Part shown: piece by piece, positions 10,381 to 21,296 of the stretch
How the letters are laid out: the number at the start of each line of letters is the position of its first letter
How positions within the stretch are numbered: position 1 is the first letter of the stretch
Source: Sabethes cyaneus
Taxonomy: Eukaryota > Arthropoda > Insecta > Diptera > Culicidae
Reading direction: 5' to 3'
Assembly (NCBI RefSeq): GCF_943734655.1
Contig: NC_071353.1
Location: 141,707,907-141,771,906, forward strand
DNA length: 64,000 nt
The notes under the pieces: model-generated
Database searches by the model: none
What the model was told of the DNA's origin: nothing
The model's input: only the letters and a program-made list of their open reading frames with translations
Made by a program: the position numbers and the translations under genes

Positions 10381-12830
10381 TATTCCCCCGTATTCTCACT
10401 TGCCCCGAGATACCTTACCTACAATAACAAGGAATTTCTTTGGATAAAGTAAATTCGATCTCAGTTTTAACCTTTCTAATTGTTTCTTGTCTCATTCTAA
10501 CGAGCAAAGTTGGTATAATTGCTTACGCTATCGGTGTGTAACGATAATATTCCGTAAAACATATCAATCACTTCACCTTACGCCGTGGTTTGACATAATT
10601 AGTACACCCCATCAGTGCATGGTATTAAAAGTTTTAATTATGTCCCCCTTTCTTCGCTGGGTTAACTCGAGAAGCGACACACACTCTAACCCATCGCTAG
10701 TAGACTACTTAATTCCACCAGTCGGTTCATAATAAATCATCTGTTTAAATCACGGCACTTGTAGGCACATCACTGTAGGCACCACCATCTGGTGATAGGG
10801 ATACATAATACTATTGAATAATAACTTTAATCAACAAAATCTGAAATACCTAAACATTACGCTGAAATCCAAATTTGGAAATTTGAGTTCAAATTATTTT
10901 ATTTCTTAAACTTTAACAGTCTTACTAGAGGACCATGAAGTGCGGTATTCTCCTAAAAAAAATATTTTTAATACAAGTGACAAGTTACAAGGCGCTTGCA
11001 TCGTTTTCATAGAAAAAGCGAACGCTTGGTTGTTTTCTTTAAAGAGCAGTAACGACTAATTTAGGTTTCTACAACAAAACCCTCACTGAATGGATTGCAA
11101 CCTTTCTCAATTGCTTTCACCGAAGGCCACAAGAACGGAGTTGTTTATTTATTTTGTATTTCACTGAAATCGAAATCACCTTGAATCCGATCCGTAAGCG
11201 ATGGTTATTGTCGAACGATCACGGAATGATGGAACTGGACAATCCGAAGGATTGTGTCATCATCATCATCATCATCGAGTGTAGGTGAAGCGCGCCGGAA
11301 CAAGCAATATTTCGAAATGCTTGTTTTATTGAAATTAAAATTGGAATGTAAGACTGTTTTTTTTTTTTCGAAATTTACGAGACAAGAGCCGATTTGCATA
11401 TGATGCACTCCGTAGCCGGCGTACAACGAAACGGATGTCGCGCGAAGATGGGTTATTATATTTTATTTGCATTTTGGGCTCTGGTTGATGTACCAGTTTT
11501 GCGTAAATAATCACATTGACGCTTGTTTGTCACGTTTACCTACCATCGGTGATTGCAGTAAGTGGCAAGCAAGTTGGTAGCACCGACAGCACCAACGATA
11601 AAAGGGCCGCTGCTGCTGCTGCTGTGTTGTAGGTTGGGACATTTCCCATCCACTCTCTGGTGCTGTCGATGATATAATATGCAAATCACGAGCGGGTCAT
11701 TGGGTATTGTTGCGCTCTCAGATGTGGTTTAAATTGGGTGACAGTTATTATCGCATTATTTTTTGCTACTGATGTGGTAAGGTTTGACGCCGCTAAGCTG
11801 TGGGATGATAATTAGCGGTAAATGAAAGTGAAAGCTTTGATAATTCAATTTTGTAATCGTGATGCGCTTTGAATAAAGCAGGTTTCACAATTAAACGATG
11901 TCGGACTAAATGGATTCAGAATTAAAAAGATACCCGCAGCGATGGTTTAACTCAGCAAATGAAAAAGCAAAAAAAAACTGTCGCTGCAGTTGGCAATATA
12001 ATGAAATTAGATTTGTATTATAAGCACTGGTGTGCCCAAAATTCACTTGAAACCAAAGTTCATATTTCTACTTGGAACTGGTTTTGAAATTCTGTCATTT
12101 TTGTCATATTTTTCTGTCGAGTTTGTGTAATTTCTGTGTCATTTTTGTGCCATGATTTATAATATTTGTGTTAACTTAGTGTCCTTTTGGTGTCATTCTT
12201 GTTTAATTATAGTGGAATACTCTTTTTCCATTACTGTTTATTGCCTATTGTTTTTACTTTTAAACTATTGCCTAGTTTGTGCTTCATTCTCCCAATTCTA
12301 TCATTCCACACACGCACAGCACATACTTCTCGGCAACAATATGGTTTTTGTATGACTGCTCTTTGTTTCTGTTCTGTTATCTACTCGGTCAGTCCGATAG
12401 AAACATGCAGTGCGTTGCCGACTATCGCTCCAGCAAGTCTAGCTATGTAAGTAAGTTTTCTTGGATTTTTTTCTGTATGGACTCATCACTGCGACCAGCA
12501 TCGTTGATCTATTGTGACTTCGCCCGGGTGTTTGCTGTGTAACCTGCTCTGCATTTTTTTTGCTATAACCGCTATTGAGTGAGCAATAGCTTGCTCTACT
12601 TTACCCACTCGTTCCGACTCATTGCGTTCCTCTGACCAGTTTTAAACTATAAGAATGATTTTTGCACCGTCATTAGGCCTCATCGGGGTAATACAGAATT
12701 CAATATGAAAGCAGGGTAATGAGGGGCCTGAGAATAAAACCATTTGACATCGAATGGCTTGATTCTACTAAGAATCTACGAACCTACGACCTTGAACCTA
12801 ACCTTGTGACGACGGAGTCCCCTTTTCTTA
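10381..12830. other. apparently single-copy intergenic DNA
   Basis: No convincing exon. Small simple repeats only: CAT trinucleotides at 11257-11276 and GCTGCT at 11609-11624. Confidence 0.45.
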
Positions 12831-12835
12831 GCATA

Positions 12836-14250
12836 TTCACAGCTGGATTACCGATGGATCTAGCGATAGTCCGTCTCCAGTTGCTCTCCAGAAAAAAAAG
12901 CAAAACAGGAAAAAAGAGGCAGAAGGAGAAACAACGGAACAGAGCACATACGGAAACGTGACAAAAACTGGAAAAAAGGGATAGAAAAAGACGAAAAACG
13001 TGAGAGTAAAAGGGAATAAATACTGGAATGAAACAAGAAAACCGAAGAAAAACGTGACAGAATGGGAGGCAAAATTGGACGAGATAACATAAAAAGAGTA
13101 AAAGACGAAAAAGAAAACGAAAGAAAGAAAAGGAAAAGGCAAAAAGTAGGATACTACAGACAAAGATGAAGAACAAAACGTGCAAGAAAATGAAGATAGT
13201 TTGGACAGAAAAAGTAAAAAAAAAACAGGTCAAAAAGGAGGAAAATGGGACAGAAAAAAAAGAACAGTAGAAAATATGGAAATAAGAAAATTGAGAACAA
13301 AAATAATGGTAAAACGGAAAGAAGAAAATGAAAAACAAACGAAAGAAACAAATGAAAACGTTGTTTTCCAACTATAAAGTCTAGGGATAAAATGGAAAAG
13401 CAAACGTGATATGAACGTGACAACAAAGGAAGAAAAGCAGGACATAATAAAAGGAAAAACGGAACAGACGGAAACGAAAAACGGGAAAGAAAACAAAATT
13501 AATCGGCTATAAAAGGGGGAAAACCGGGATCGAAACCCACACAAAAGCTAACAAATGAGACAGGACAAGAGGAAAAACAAGCCGGAAAACGGGAGAAAAA
13601 AAACGAGAAACGGAAATCATGAAAATCACGACTCAAGAAGAGGGCGAAAAACAGGACGGAAAAAGAAGAGAAAAGGAAATAGTGAGCAGAAGGAAAAACG
13701 AAAGCGAAAAAGAGGAAAAACGGGACAAGAAAGGACATACGGAATGGAAAACAAGAGAGAGGGGAAAAAGAAAAACCTATAAAGGTACTCGAAAACAAGG
13801 AAAAAAGACGAATAACGAAAGAGAAAATAATCAGCACTCAGCAAAAGGGCGAAAAACGGGACAAAAATAGAAGAGAAAAGAAACAGAGAAAGAAGAAACA
13901 GCAGACAGGGAAACGAAGAATCGCGAGAGAGAGAGAGATAAAAACGGATAGGGCAAACGTCAAAAGCAGGAAAAGAGGTCAATCGGGATATAAAAGGAGA
14001 AAGATGGGACAAAAACGCAAAAATGGGACAGAAGAAGAAGAACTACAGGAAAACAGGAAAAACAAACCACAGAAAAATGTGAAACAAAAGAAAAAAACGA
14101 GTGAAAATCATTAAGAAAAACAACTGAAAATAAAAAAAATGGGACAAAAATGAAGAAAACGGAACAATGAGACCGGAAATATAGGATAGAGCAAAAGAAA
14201 AACAATAGAAAAAGACGAAGAATAGATGGACGAAGAAAAAAAACCCAGAA
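12836..14250 (+). repeat. 1.4-kb polypurine array (GGRACAGAAAAAC units)
   Basis: It opens with the module GATGGATCTAGCGATAGTCCG (12853-12873), shared with 44130-44165 and 45335-45375. Then come about 1.35 kb of almost pure purine in loosely repeated units such as GGAAAAACGGGACAGAAAA. The minus strand shows overlapping F/S/L-rich open frames in all frames, which marks low complexity and not genes. An AAGTCC array follows directly. Confidence 0.82.
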
Positions 14251-14610
14251 AATGTTAAATTTTAGTAAAATTAAAGTTCAAATTAGTCCCAATTCAATGG
14301 CATGCAAGATTTTAAGCCTAATTTCCAATTAATTTTAATTCCAATTTTAAAATAAATTTAAACCCTGATTTCAAGTCCAATTGCAATTTGAACTACAATT
14401 TCAAGTTTAATTTAAATGTAATTTATACTTAAATATTAAACGTAATTTTAAGTCTAATCCCAAGTCGAATTTAAATTTATTTTATGTTCAATTTCAATTC
14501 GAATTTTAAGTTTAGTTTAGTGCTTAGATTCAAATCCAGTTTCCAGTCATTATTTCCAAATTATTATTATTTCAAATTATTTCTATTTCAAATAAAGTTT
14601 TAAAACCAAC
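14251..14610 (+). repeat. degenerate AATTTCAAGTCC array
   Basis: Quasi-tandem units such as TTTCAAGTCCAATTGCAATTTG follow the polypurine array, as they also do at 46735 and 56870. Confidence 0.65.
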
Positions 14611-14764
14611 CTGAATCCACCATAAAGCACTTATATAACTAATTTTTCCTGCACAAGACAAGAAGGATTTTCCACGTGCGCGATGAGTTCATCTCGGCAC
14701 CAACTTTTCAAAAGGGCCAATCTGCAAAATGTAAACAAAACGAGTGAGGGTTGTTTTTTGGACA

Positions 14765-15331
14765 AGGGATAGGGCTAGGGATAGGGCTAGGGCTAGGGCT
14801 AGGGCTAGGGCTAGGGCTAGGGCTAGGGCTAGGGCCAGGGCTAGGGCTAGGGCTAGGGCTAGGGCTAGGGCTAGGGCTAGGGCTAGGTCTAGGGCTAGGG
14901 CTAGGGCTAGGACTAGGGCTAGGGCTAGGGCTAGGGCTAGGGCTAGGGCTAGGGCTAGGGCTAGGGCCAGGGCTAGGGCTAGGGCTAGGGCTAGGGCTGG
15001 GGCTAGGGCTAGGGCTAGGGCTAGGGCTAGGGCTAGGGCTAGGGCTAGGGCTAGGGCTAGGGCTAGGGCTAGGGCTAGGGCTAGGGCTAGGGCTAGGGCT
15101 AGGGCTAGGGCTAGGGCTAGGGCTAGGGCTAGGGCTAAGGCTAGGGCTAGGGCTAGGGCTAGGGCTATGGCTAGGGCCAGGGCCAGGGCTAGGGCTAGGG
15201 CTAGGGCTAGGGCTAGGGCTAGGGCTGGGGCTAGGGCTAGGGCTAGGGCTAGGGCTAGGGCTAGGGCTTGGGCTAGGGCTAGGGCTAGGGCTAGGGCTTG
15301 GGCTAGGGCTAGGGCTAGAGCTAGCGCTAGA
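14765..15331 (+). repeat. (GGGCTA)n hexamer array, about 94 units
   Basis: Almost perfect tandem GGGCTA with scattered single-base variants (GGGCCA, GGGATA, GGTCTA, GGACTA, GGGCTG, GGGCTT). All six frames stay open for 200-246 codons and translate as dipeptide repeats (GL, AR, AL), so the open frames are not evidence of a gene. The unit differs by one base from the TTAGGG telomere repeat, which Diptera lack. Confidence 0.98.
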
Positions 15332-15385
15332 ACAAGCTCCTTGCGTGGTTCAAAAATAGCCTTAACAGGTTTGTTCAGCTTCCCG

Positions 15386-17000
15386 CCCAAGTAGCACTTG
15401 TAACTAATCATAAAAATAAAAAAATACAAAAAGGTTGCACAGCAGTTACATTTAGGATACTTGTAACGAGTTAGGTTACATAAAATTAAAAATAGTTACT
15501 TTTTAGTTTTCTAGTGACAAAAATCTCAAAAAGTTACCAGGTAGTTACCAAATGACCAAATCGAACTTTTTTTTCGAACTGTCAACAACTTGGTCGTCGC
15601 AAAACAGTCACCTTTCAGTTACGAGTTACCAATTAGTTATCAAGTGACACAAATGAAACCTTTTTCCAAACTGGCATTAACTTGCTGGTCGCAAAACAGT
15701 TAATTTTCCGTTACGAGTAGTTACGAAGTCAAAAATAGTCGGCTAGTAACATTTTCGCAACCACTTGTTCACTGTTCCTTGTAAACACAACGGATTAAGC
15801 AAAAACTAGATCTCAAGAATTTTACTTATGGTAAAGATAAACAATTGGTACACGGGTTGTAAAATGCTCTTGTAAATGCGTTTATTTACTTAATTGATGG
15901 TACTTGGAATCTTCTCGGCACAGACATTGATATTAAATAAACAAATTTTGATTATTCTCAAACGTCAAAACGATCAAGTTACATCGAAACGAAATCGGCA
16001 ATGAAAATAGGTTACAGTGTAACTTAGAAATGACGACATAAGAAATAAGTGACCACAACAGATTTAATATTGGTTACCGTAACCGATAGCGTAACCAGGT
16101 CGAAGGCTAAGGTTACGTGCAACTAGAATGTAACTGAATTGTAACCTTCTATGATTAACACTGCTGGTAAACTGTTTTATTCAAAGTGAAACTATTCTTT
16201 GATATTAAATTAACACTTTCTTTTCACAAGAATCACTAAAAAACACCTTTTCCCGATATCTATGAACAGTGTCTGCTTAAAACCATTTCATGCAATATGC
16301 CGAAAACGATACAAAACTTCAAGGACGATGGTGTAGTAGTTAAAATCAAAGGCAAAATGGCTATGCATTTTACTAAGTGATAGCGAAAACAATTTGTTTT
16401 TAATGATTTCTAGGTGAATGCTCCACTAATTCATTATTGCTAAGAATAAATTTAAAAATGAGAAAATTAAAATTTTTATATTTGTACATACTTGTTTTAC
16501 AAAAAATCAAGTTTTCAAAGAAGTAAGTAACGAAAAGCTAGATTAAATAAGAGCGCGTAATTTTTTCAAAGCTAGAATCATGCATTTCACCATAAATTTG
16601 AAACTGCATTAAAATTTGTGTTGAAATAACAAGCGAAATTTATACACTCTTCTATATTCAACAGTTAAATTTACTGCTTGACGTTGACAGCCATAGATTG
16701 AAATAATAAACCTGCTGCATTGTTTTCGCTATGCAATAAAAGTTTCAAGATAACTAATTTGCCAGCAATTGAAAGTCAATTTACAGTTTATGTGTAACTT
16801 CAATAGTAACCACTTTGTTACTATACATGTTACATATTGGTTATTGAGTAACTGTTAATGTAACCATATTTAGTTACATAAGTTGCGCTATTTCGGTTAC
16901 ACAACTGTTATATTGTAGGTTACTGTAACCGAAGTTTTACATTTAAATTTGTCGCATATCAGCCGCTACGACTCAATTGTGACAACGTGTGCTACTTGGG
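15386..17000. mobile_element. 1.6-kb TIR element rich in GTTAC motifs
   Basis: Terminal inverted repeats CCCAAGTAGCAC at 15386-15397 and 16989-17000, flanked by CG on both sides (15384-15385 and 17001-17002), a possible 2-bp target duplication. The interior is full of GTTAC/GTAAC pentamers in both directions, for example GTTACCAGGTAGTTACC. No open frame or transposase motif, so non-autonomous. The TIR resembles that of the 108-bp MITEs at 29934 and 42337 (CCCAAG). Confidence 0.75.
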
Positions 17001-17029
17001 CGAAAAAGTAGTTGTCTGTCATTATTTTT

Positions 17030-17480
17030 CATAGCTCTTTAGGTTCGATGGTATTATACGCAGCTTTGAAATCAACCAAATAATTGTTCGTGGAAACTCT
17101 ATGTTCATGGATTTTTAGAGGATCTGTAGCAGCGTAAATATTTTATTCATCACTGATCGTCCGACGAACCCGAGAGAGCACTTTGCATGAGGCATTGAGA
17201 ACGGTGATTGTACAAAAGTGCTGACAGTCCAGCATGTTGCCTTTCTTGTAGATTGGGCAAATAACTCCATCCCTTCGCTCCTCCGGTAGCTGTTCAGTAT
17301 CAAAAATTCTTACAATCAGCCAGTACAGACTAATGACCAATTCTTCCGTGCCAACTTAATAAGCTCCGCACCGTTGCCATCGTTCCCTACTGATGGCCTC
17401 CTTAACACGTTTGTCGCACTGTTAAATGTGCTTTCCTCGCCGCCGTAGTTCTATGCATGGGCGCAATTAAGGCTTCTTTC
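17030..17480 (-). pseudogene. RTE-like reverse transcriptase fragment
   Basis: The minus strand encodes WLIVRIFDTEQLPEER, GVICPIYKKGNMLDCQ, ITVLNASCKVLS and, further on, YLVDFKAAYNTIEP. These match the N-terminal RT block of RTE-type non-LTR elements (EGVICPIxKKGDxLDCxNYRxITLLNxxYKxLS, then FVDFKAAYDSIDR). The last motif carries the first catalytic aspartate region (VDFKAAYN). The frame is interrupted and both ends are lost. The 5' side on the minus strand (17340-17480) gives the usual upstream segment in a shifted frame. Confidence 0.75.
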
Positions 17481-18324
17481 TCCTATCGGTCAAAATTGTC
17501 ATAATTATCCATCAAGATACTACCATTCTTATCCTCACACATCTCGGCTCGCGGAAGAAAACATTTGCGAGATACGGAGAGTCTACCAGAAACTCCGCAT
17601 AGGGTACGGGATGGTATTTTCAGCAGGTTTCTAAATTCAGCCTATTTACCTTTTCTTTAATTTTAATATGTTATAACTATTTTATTAAGACTGTAAGTAC
17701 TCTACTATTTTTTATTCAAAGAACGTCAAAACCACCTGTTTTTACACTAAAACTAAGCCATAGGCCGAAAAAATAGATGCCATCGCATAATGGGCCAACA
17801 ATACCCTTCCGTGCCCTACTTCTGCTCTATCAGGCAGTGCTTTTTCTTTCGGAAAATTAGAGTTCACTGCATCTTCTTCTGTCTGTGTTCCACGTTCGAA
17901 CGCGTGCCACTGCACCTCTTTATCGCTAACGCAGCATTTTCCTCATTCGTCACCCGCCTACATGCTTACATATTTTAGGCTATATGGTTAATTACATGTG
18001 AATTTTCATGTATCAAACAAGATGATTTAATAAATGTTGGTCCATACAGTTCTCTATTTATGAGCGACTTAAATAGAAATTTTACTTTTAAATTCGCTAG
18101 CATTCATCCTGCTCATACAGGACATAGCTTGAAGTCCCAACAATCCATTATTTATAAGCAGTAGAATGAATTCGACTAGAATAGAACTTTTACGTAAACT
18201 TGCAAGAATTCAACCTGCTCATAAAAGTATTCTAGAAAGCTTGTAACCCGAAAAGTTAATACTTAAAACCAATAGGATGACTTCGGATGAAATTGAATTT
18301 TGGAGTTTCCCAATCCCCGCAAAG
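17481..18324. other. unassigned spacer
   Basis: No recognisable gene or repeat; AT-rich. Confidence 0.35.
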
Positions 18325-18770
18325 AAGAATGCTAGTTTGAGAAGCTTCAAGGCCGGCAAGCTGAATCGGACCGTAACGCGAAGAAAAATATGGAGGCAAA
18401 GAACTGCTCAAGGAAGCTCATCGAGAATTTGCTGACGAAATACGATAGCGTTGTTATGGATGATGAAACAGACTAGAATGTCATTTTTAGAAATATTCCA
18501 GGTTATTCCTGGTGTCCCAGAAGAGTGCAAAATAAAACAAGAGGTCGAAGCTCCTGAAAAAGTTCTTCAGCAGGCAAGTAATTTGCAGATTTGAACCAGA
18601 AAGTGAGGCTTTTGTAACTTTTGGAACCATGAAACAGGAAATTTATCAAACGAGGTGCCTTATTCAGCAGAGGTTCTGAAGAAAAATCTGCTCCACAACT
18701 TTACCGTCATCTTTTTCAATACAAATGTGAACCATAGATGGACACCGCGGTGGTCCGGTAACGAAATCTG
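18325..18770 (+). pseudogene. Tc1/mariner transposase remnant
   Basis: The plus strand encodes LLTKYDSVVMDDET at about 18431-18472, including the MDDE signature of the second catalytic aspartate. After frame breaks come ESEAFVTFGTMKQEIY at 18599-18646 and LLHNFTVIFF near 18690. Order and spacing fit Tc1/mariner-type transposases (VVMDDETY ... SEAFVTxGTxNxEIY ... LLPF). Stop codons and frameshifts show it is dead. N-terminal HTH and final D/E not seen. Confidence 0.7.
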
Positions 18771-21296
18771 CGCACGCAATTTGCGGTTATTTATTTCTCT
18801 CCGTTGCGCAATCCGAATCGAACCGGCTGCCAGCTCTTCTACTCAAACACAACTTTGTAGATATACAACCCAGTCTGATTTAAACCTTCTGAAAACGTGA
18901 ACAGATGAGCCAATCTTCTGCCCGCATCTTCAAGCCGATCCCGAAAACCTTTCACATTCATTGGAAACGATAAACACACGTGTGAAGACTTCTCTCAGGT
19001 GCCTCATCGTTGCACCGCGCACCGGTCGTGGGTCGTCACTCAGGTGCGACTGGAACCAGGTTCGTAGCCTGGTTGGACCTCCTTTCTATAGCGCATCATC
19101 AGTCGGATGCTTGAAAATAACGATAACATTTGATGGCAATGGGTTGACTATGCAGCAAGCAAGTAAGTGTGATCGTTTTTCCATAGGTTTACATACATCG
19201 AAGTCCGAGCCAACCCTCGTTAGCCGTTTTATTACTTAACTGTAAGAGTCCGTTGTTCCATGGAACCATTACGATAGGGTGACTTTGGTGATATGCTATT
19301 TCTAGCCAGTCATAAAGATGATATCGGGCGGATAAAAGCTAACTATTGTTCAAATGGCAGAGAAGTACTGAAATTGCCAGCCGGCAGCAGAATGAATCAC
19401 TTATGTTTAACTGCCCCATGCTAAACGGGCCATGTTTGTTTCTCTTTGGGAAAATTCGGACGCCCTGATTGCATTCCGCTGTCTTTCGGGTCGCAGCCAC
19501 TGCCGCCGCTGCAGAAGCTTTTCATTGACGGGCAAAACACGGGGACTGGTGATTGGAGATGATTACGTCACTTATCGAACCGCGATGATCGGCGGCGGCA
19601 GGCGTCGCGAGCGTCCCGCGGTCCATGGGAAGCTGCTCACCGGCTGACGGTTGGCTGAGTTGCACCTGTTAATTTGATTTTATGGTTCTGCTGGTCGGTG
19701 GTGTGATTGGCAGCCATTAAATTCTCGGTGAGAGGAAATTTGTGAAGATCTATTCGAGTGGATCAGATTGTTTGTTTTAGCTGGGGAAACAGCTAATTTT
19801 GGTATCTATTTCTAGATGTAAATGCCTATCCATCGATTGTTTGTTATTATCAGATTTTGCCATTATCTGCTGATTGGGAATCCAAACACGGGAATGTTTG
19901 GGAAAGTCACCTTTAACAATAAATGAAAGAATTAAATATGTTTGGTTGAATCTATTGATTTTTTTCTGATTATAGAACACTTTAGAGTCTGTTTTCTCTA
20001 CTCTTAATTCTCATAAAATATGTTCAACAACACAATTATAATTTGAAATGAAAAATGCTACCGTTAGTCGATTACTCATCACAACAATTGTGACATATTT
20101 CAACGATGAAGTCGTAGGGCTGACAGTTTGATTAGCATCTGAAGATAAACTGAGCAAAAACAGAGTGTCGTAACTAGCACGAAGCCGGGCAAACCGGGCA
20201 CGCAAAACCCAGTTAACCTCAATCACAGCAAGAGATGAAAACAACAACATGATTTAAATTTGTTGGTTATTATCTCGTACGTAACCACTATTTCATGGGG
20301 AAGTTGAGTCATGTCACATTGCGCTGGCTGCGAACGACAAGTTGGCTCGAGACTCTAATCCGACACGGAATGTGTTTCTTCGATACACTTAGCGATCTAT
20401 CAGTTCATCTCACTCGCCGAGGGATGCCGCTGTTTACGTTCGGAAGAAATCGAAGAGTAAGCGATAGAAACGTTGGCAAAGCGACGCCGCCCCGCCTAAA
20501 CGGTGTGGCCGTGGCGCACAGTGCTAATAATCGTGGACCGAAAACCAAAAAAGATATTCATCGATAGACTTAGACTTTCGATTTTCATTTGCATATTTCA
20601 CACCGTTTTCAAGTACCAAGCGGCCGGCGGCAGGCGCCGTCGGTCAACATGAAACTGGCCATCGTTCGGCTATTAAATGCTTGTCTGTTCACACGTCGAG
20701 TTCATTTCGATCTACAACACCCATTCAACACACCCGAAATGGGTGCTACTGATTTGGTAAACGTTATTTCATTGAGAAGGGTTTTCGGGACAGATGTTTC
20801 GTCTTTACAGGCTAAATTCGTTCGCATTAATAATAATTAAATTTCCAAGCTCTCAACTAATGCGAGTTTTTAAAGCACAGTTTCATCAACCTTTGCATTA
20901 GTGCGTCCCATAATTTACATAACTAAAAGGGCTTATGCAGGCTTGTTTACAGCAAAGCTCTTGTGTCTTTAATGTTGAACAAAATTCAAAATTTGAATTT
21001 TTATCAGAACGTCTTTTATTTACTGAAGTTTTTGGAGCGTCTTAGTAGAATATGAAACCTAAAATTAAAAAGAAAGAAAATGTACATAGTAGAATTAAAT
21101 TGGATAAGCTTTCTTCTTTTTTAATTTTAGGTCTTTTATTTAAAAAAAACAAATGATTATTTTGAAGGTTCATTTTATAAACATTTATTTCCGATAACTC
21201 ACGTGTGATTTATGACAACTGTGAAACAAAAAAAACTTAGTTTATCATGCCAGTTCACAATGAAATTACTTGCTAGCCAGCCACATTTATAAAAAA
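18771..21296. other. apparently single-copy intergenic DNA
   Basis: No convincing exon. A GC-richer patch at 19430-19650 and another at 20440-20660 have open frames without recognisable domains. Confidence 0.45.

Noticed and set aside
12784..13837. Long minus-strand frames rich in F, S, L and C, resembling membrane proteins
   Set aside because: They are translations of polypurine DNA; overlapping frames are equally open and composition is uniform. The same holds for 5488-6024, 43030-43770, 44125-45122, 45306-46733 and 51251-51833.
14689..15429. Open frames of 202-246 codons encoding GL, AR and AL dipeptide repeats
   Set aside because: All six frames are open because the hexamer repeat contains no stop codon; there is no start context, signal or domain.
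19432..19647. GC-richer patch with a 71-codon frame as an exon
   Set aside because: No domain, splice signals or codon periodicity that I could recognise; may be conserved noncoding DNA instead.
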